Positions 5,873-7,880 of a stretch of 7,880 nucleotides of DNA are shown here, piece after piece. The stretch covers positions 1-7,880 of the forward strand of contig CAIZGA010000211.1 of assembly GCA_903932385.1 (NCBI GenBank). The letters are read 5' to 3'. Position numbers and translations under genes: made by a program. Source of the DNA: an uncultured Acidobacteriota bacterium. GTDB lineage: Bacteria > Acidobacteriota > Terriglobia > Terriglobales > Acidobacteriaceae. How positions within the stretch are numbered: the first letter of the stretch is position 1; each line of letters starts with the position of its first letter. The notes below the pieces were generated by a model. It ran no database searches and was not told the origin of the DNA. It saw only the letters and a program-made list of their open reading frames with translations.

Positions 5873-5934
5873 TCCTTATCGAAGGTATCGTATTCTCTGC
5901 TGCAGTGCCGGTGTCTGCTGCTAAACTCCCAAAC
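5873..5934. promoter_or_regulatory. Divergent 62-bp promoter region between folP and dacB
   Basis: Both genes start outward from this spacer, so it must hold two promoters unless they lie inside the genes. On the plus strand TAAACT (5922-5927) ends 7 nt before ATG 5935; as a -10 box it would start transcription at or next to the ATG. On the minus strand TACGAT lies 14 nt before the folP ATG. Neither has a good -35. TATCG occurs twice (5877-5881 and 5886-5890), 9 bp apart. Confidence 0.4.
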
Positions 5935-7566
5935 ATGAAAAGATATCCCACGCTTGCCATCGTTCTGCTTCTGCTTGCCTGCACAACTGTGCACGCCGCC
6001 GCGCCCGCACCCGAACCCAGCCGTCAGAAGTCGCGGCAGAAGGCGATGCAGAAAAAGATAGCAGAGCTGCTGGCAGCGCCTGGAGTCAGCCGTGTTCACT
6101 GGGGCATCTCGGTGACCACGTTGGATGGCAAGCCGATATATGCGTTGAACGACGGGCAGTTTTTTCAGCCGGCATCGAATACGAAACTCATCTCAACTTC
6201 CGCCGCCTTTGCGTTGATTGGCCCCGACTATACATCGCGCACGCTGCTGGCAGAGACCGGCACGCGATCTGCAGATGGCGTTCTGCACGGTTCGCTGCGA
6301 CTCATCGGCAGCGGTGATCCATCGCTGAACAATATGACATGGCCGTTTGTCGAGACGCCGGCAGATGTACCATCGCCGCGGTTGGAAACGATGCCTGAAG
6401 CTTTCAACGAACTGGCGCGCACCGCAGCAAAGAGCGGGCTGACGGCAGTGGATGGCCCCATCATTGCCGATGACAGCTATTTTCCGCGCGAACCGTATCC
6501 GCATGGCTGGAGCTGGGACGACCTGCCGTATTACTTTGCCGTGCCGGTGGATGCATTCAATGTGAATGACAACTATGTCTACCTGAATCTGGTGGCCGGA
6601 GCGAACGCGGGCGATCCCGTGCAGGCGTCATGGGTGCTTCCCATGCCGCAATTCAAATTGGATACACGCGGCGTCACAACGGGTGCAGCGGATTCAAAAT
6701 TGAGTTTGTCGGTCGAACATTTCAACGGCAATCCGATGGTGCGTGTCTATGGAAATATTCCTGCCGGTTGGCATGACCGCTTCGGCGACTCAACTGAGCA
6801 TGTCCCCGTTGCCGTGGATGATCCCGCGGAGTTTGCCGGCGAATTGCTGCGCTCGGCGCTGGCGGCGAATGGTATCCGTGTGAGTGGCGAAACTACGGTG
6901 CGGCACACGGAAAATAACGATGCCACCAGTTTTGAAAAACTGACGCAGCAACCCATCACGCTTCGGTCGCAGGCTGATGCGCTGGCCTCGCTGGCTCCGC
7001 AGTTGGCGCCGGGAGAGCGACTGCTGGCTACACACACTGCGCCGCCGCTCTGGCAGGACATTCAATACACCGCCAAGGTGAGCCAGAACCAGCATGCAGA
7101 AATCCTGATGCATTTGCTGGGCCGCGCTTATGGGGCGGATGGTTCCGGTGCGGAAGGCATTCGCGTGGAGCGGAAGTTTCTAGCCAATGCCGGAGTGGAT
7201 ACCGACGACGTTGTACTTTACGACGGCTCGGGCCTCTCGAACAATGACATGCTGACGCCGCGCGCGCTGACCACACTGCTGCGCTACATCGCCGCGCAAA
7301 GCTGGGGCCTGCGTTACCGCGCCTCGCTCGGCATTGGCGGTGTGGATGGCACGCTGCGTTCGCGTTTTTCCAAGCCTCCGCTGAAGGGCAATGTTGTGGC
7401 CAAAACCGGAACACTGTCTGAGGCACGCGCGCTTTCCGGCTACCTGACCTGCGCCAGCGGTAAGACGATTGTCTTTTCCATCATGGCCGACATGCACACG
7501 CCGGTGGGAACGGCAGACCGCGAAGCGATGGATGCAGTAGTCGCCGCGATTGCCGCAGCGAATTAA
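5935..7566 (+). CDS. dacB: D-alanyl-D-alanine carboxypeptidase/endopeptidase, PBP4 type
   Basis: This low-molecular-mass penicillin-binding protein (peptidase family S13) removes terminal D-Ala or cuts D-Ala-mDAP cross-links in periplasmic peptidoglycan. All three active-site motifs are present: SNTK with Ser81 and Lys84, SQN at 383-385 within KVSQNQHAEIL, and KTG at 490-492. DGSGLSNND (430-438) is a further conserved block. About 300 residues between the first two motifs correspond to the PBP4 inserted domains. Length is 543 residues, somewhat above the 477 of E. coli PBP4. The frame is open back to 5545, but ATG 5935 is chosen because it begins a signal peptide (MKR, then LAIVLLLLA) and earlier starts would run through folP antisense. 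Export could use signal peptidase I near VHA-A (21/22), or a lipobox-like LLAC at Cys16. No Shine-Dalgarno sequence precedes the start. Confidence 0.95.
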   Translation: MKRYPTLAIVLLLLACTTVHAAAPAPEPSRQKSRQKAMQKKIAELLAAPGVSRVHWGISVTTLDGKPIYALNDGQFFQPASNTKLISTSAAFALIGPDYTSRTLLAETGTRSADGVLHGSLRLIGSGDPSLNNMTWPFVETPADVPSPRLETMPEAFNELARTAAKSGLTAVDGPIIADDSYFPREPYPHGWSWDDLPYYFAVPVDAFNVNDNYVYLNLVAGANAGDPVQASWVLPMPQFKLDTRGVTTGAADSKLSLSVEHFNGNPMVRVYGNIPAGWHDRFGDSTEHVPVAVDDPAEFAGELLRSALAANGIRVSGETTVRHTENNDATSFEKLTQQPITLRSQADALASLAPQLAPGERLLATHTAPPLWQDIQYTAKVSQNQHAEILMHLLGRAYGADGSGAEGIRVERKFLANAGVDTDDVVLYDGSGLSNNDMLTPRALTTLLRYIAAQSWGLRYRASLGIGGVDGTLRSRFSKPPLKGNVVAKTGTLSEARALSGYLTCASGKTIVFSIMADMHTPVGTADREAMDAVVAAIAAAN

Positions 7567-7591
7567 TTTGTGAAATGCGACAATAAAATTT

Positions 7592-7880
7592 ATGAGAGCA
7601 AGATTGAGTGCGATGGCTACGGTTGCGCTGGCAGTAGTTGCCGCTGCAACCATTTTCGCGACCGGTTGCGGTCCCAAGCTGCCGCCATCGAAACCGCTTT
7701 CTGAACTGACGGACACTGAGCGCGCCGGATATGTGGTCTATCAGGCAAAGTGCGCGCGTTGTCATTACGCCAACTCCACGCACGGCCTGCATGGGCCCGG
7801 CCTGCAGGGGCTGTACAAGATTCCCTACATGCCCTCGGGCGCGCCGGGCAATGACGACCGCATCTCGGCTGTCATCCTGC
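7592..7880 (+). CDS. c-type cytochrome lipoprotein, N-terminal part
   Basis: The first 96 codons are visible and the gene continues beyond the window. The N-terminus is a lipoprotein signal: MRARL, a hydrophobic run to residue 23, then ATGC with the acceptor Cys26. After a proline-rich linker comes CARCH (54-58), a CxxCH site for covalent haem c. HGLHGPGLQGLY (68-79) is typical of small class I cytochromes c. The distal Met ligand is not identified with certainty; Met84 is in view, but the family's usual position may lie further on. A membrane-tethered, periplasm-facing electron carrier is expected. The start is 25 nt after the dacB stop. There is no Shine-Dalgarno sequence, and the spacer is AT-rich with TAAAAT at 7584-7589, too close to the ATG to be an ordinary -10 box. 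Co-transcription with dacB is possible but has no obvious functional logic. Confidence 0.88.
   Translation, partial: MRARLSAMATVALAVVAAATIFATGCGPKLPPSKPLSELTDTERAGYVVYQAKCARCHYANSTHGLHGPGLQGLYKIPYMPSGAPGNDDRISAVIL

Noticed and set aside
5545..5934. Upstream in-frame extension of the dacB-like gene by 130 codons
   Set aside because: It lies wholly antisense to the conserved folP gene apart from the short spacer, gives an Arg/Ser-rich sequence, and would bury a good signal peptide inside the protein.
7568..7583. TTGTGAAATGCGACAA as a CRP/FNR-type site before the cytochrome gene
   Set aside because: Only 4 bp at each end are symmetrical and the second half does not match either consensus; it also lies inside a 25-nt spacer that need not hold a promoter.
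7180..7716. A 178-codon minus-strand frame opposite the end of dacB and the start of the cytochrome gene
   Set aside because: It is antisense to the KTG-containing end of PBP4 and to the lipoprotein signal; no family resemblance.

Overview
The window is 7.9 kb of chromosomal-looking, GC-rich, tightly packed bacterial DNA. It holds seven protein genes (six complete, one cut at the right edge), one complete tRNA and one partial tRNA. There is no transposase, phage gene, CRISPR array, integrase or obvious att duplication. Gene content and protein style suggest a Gram-negative soil bacterium, most likely Acidobacteriota (Terriglobia): a DUF4112 membrane protein, a YheT-type hydrolase, a dihydropteroate synthase with an HTHGRPNEW-type loop, a PBP4-type peptidase and a lipoprotein cytochrome c. 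That assignment rests on familiarity with such proteins, not on a database search.

Layout, left to right. Positions 1-47 are the 5' part of a tRNA-Pro(UGG) on the minus strand. Next to it, on the same strand, is a small membrane protein of the DUF4112 family (97-669). A tRNA-His(GUG) with encoded G-1 and CCA (724-799) is divergent from it. On the plus strand, 56 nt after the tRNA, comes a YheT-family alpha/beta hydrolase (856-1953), coupled with a 1-nt gap to an unrecognised 201-residue protein (1955-2560). That protein's end overlaps, tail to tail, the end of a minus-strand group that reads folP (5872-4967), Rieske non-heme iron oxygenase (4890-3802), ABHD18-like alpha/beta hydrolase (3755-2499). 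A 62-bp spacer separates folP from the divergent plus-strand gene for a PBP4-type D-Ala-D-Ala carboxypeptidase (5935-7566). A monohaem c-type cytochrome lipoprotein follows (7592 to beyond the window).

How the genes may work together. FolP makes dihydropteroate for folate synthesis, and the PBP4-like enzyme trims or cleaves peptidoglycan in the periplasm. The Rieske oxygenase and the ABHD18-like hydrolase, 46 nt apart on one strand, may act on a common substrate that cannot be named from sequence. The YheT-like hydrolase and its coupled unknown partner form a second small unit. All catalytic residues I looked for in the recognised enzymes are present, and I see no pseudogene. The window is mostly ordinary housekeeping and metabolic DNA. 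The least explained parts are the Rieske/ABHD18 pair and the 201-residue protein.
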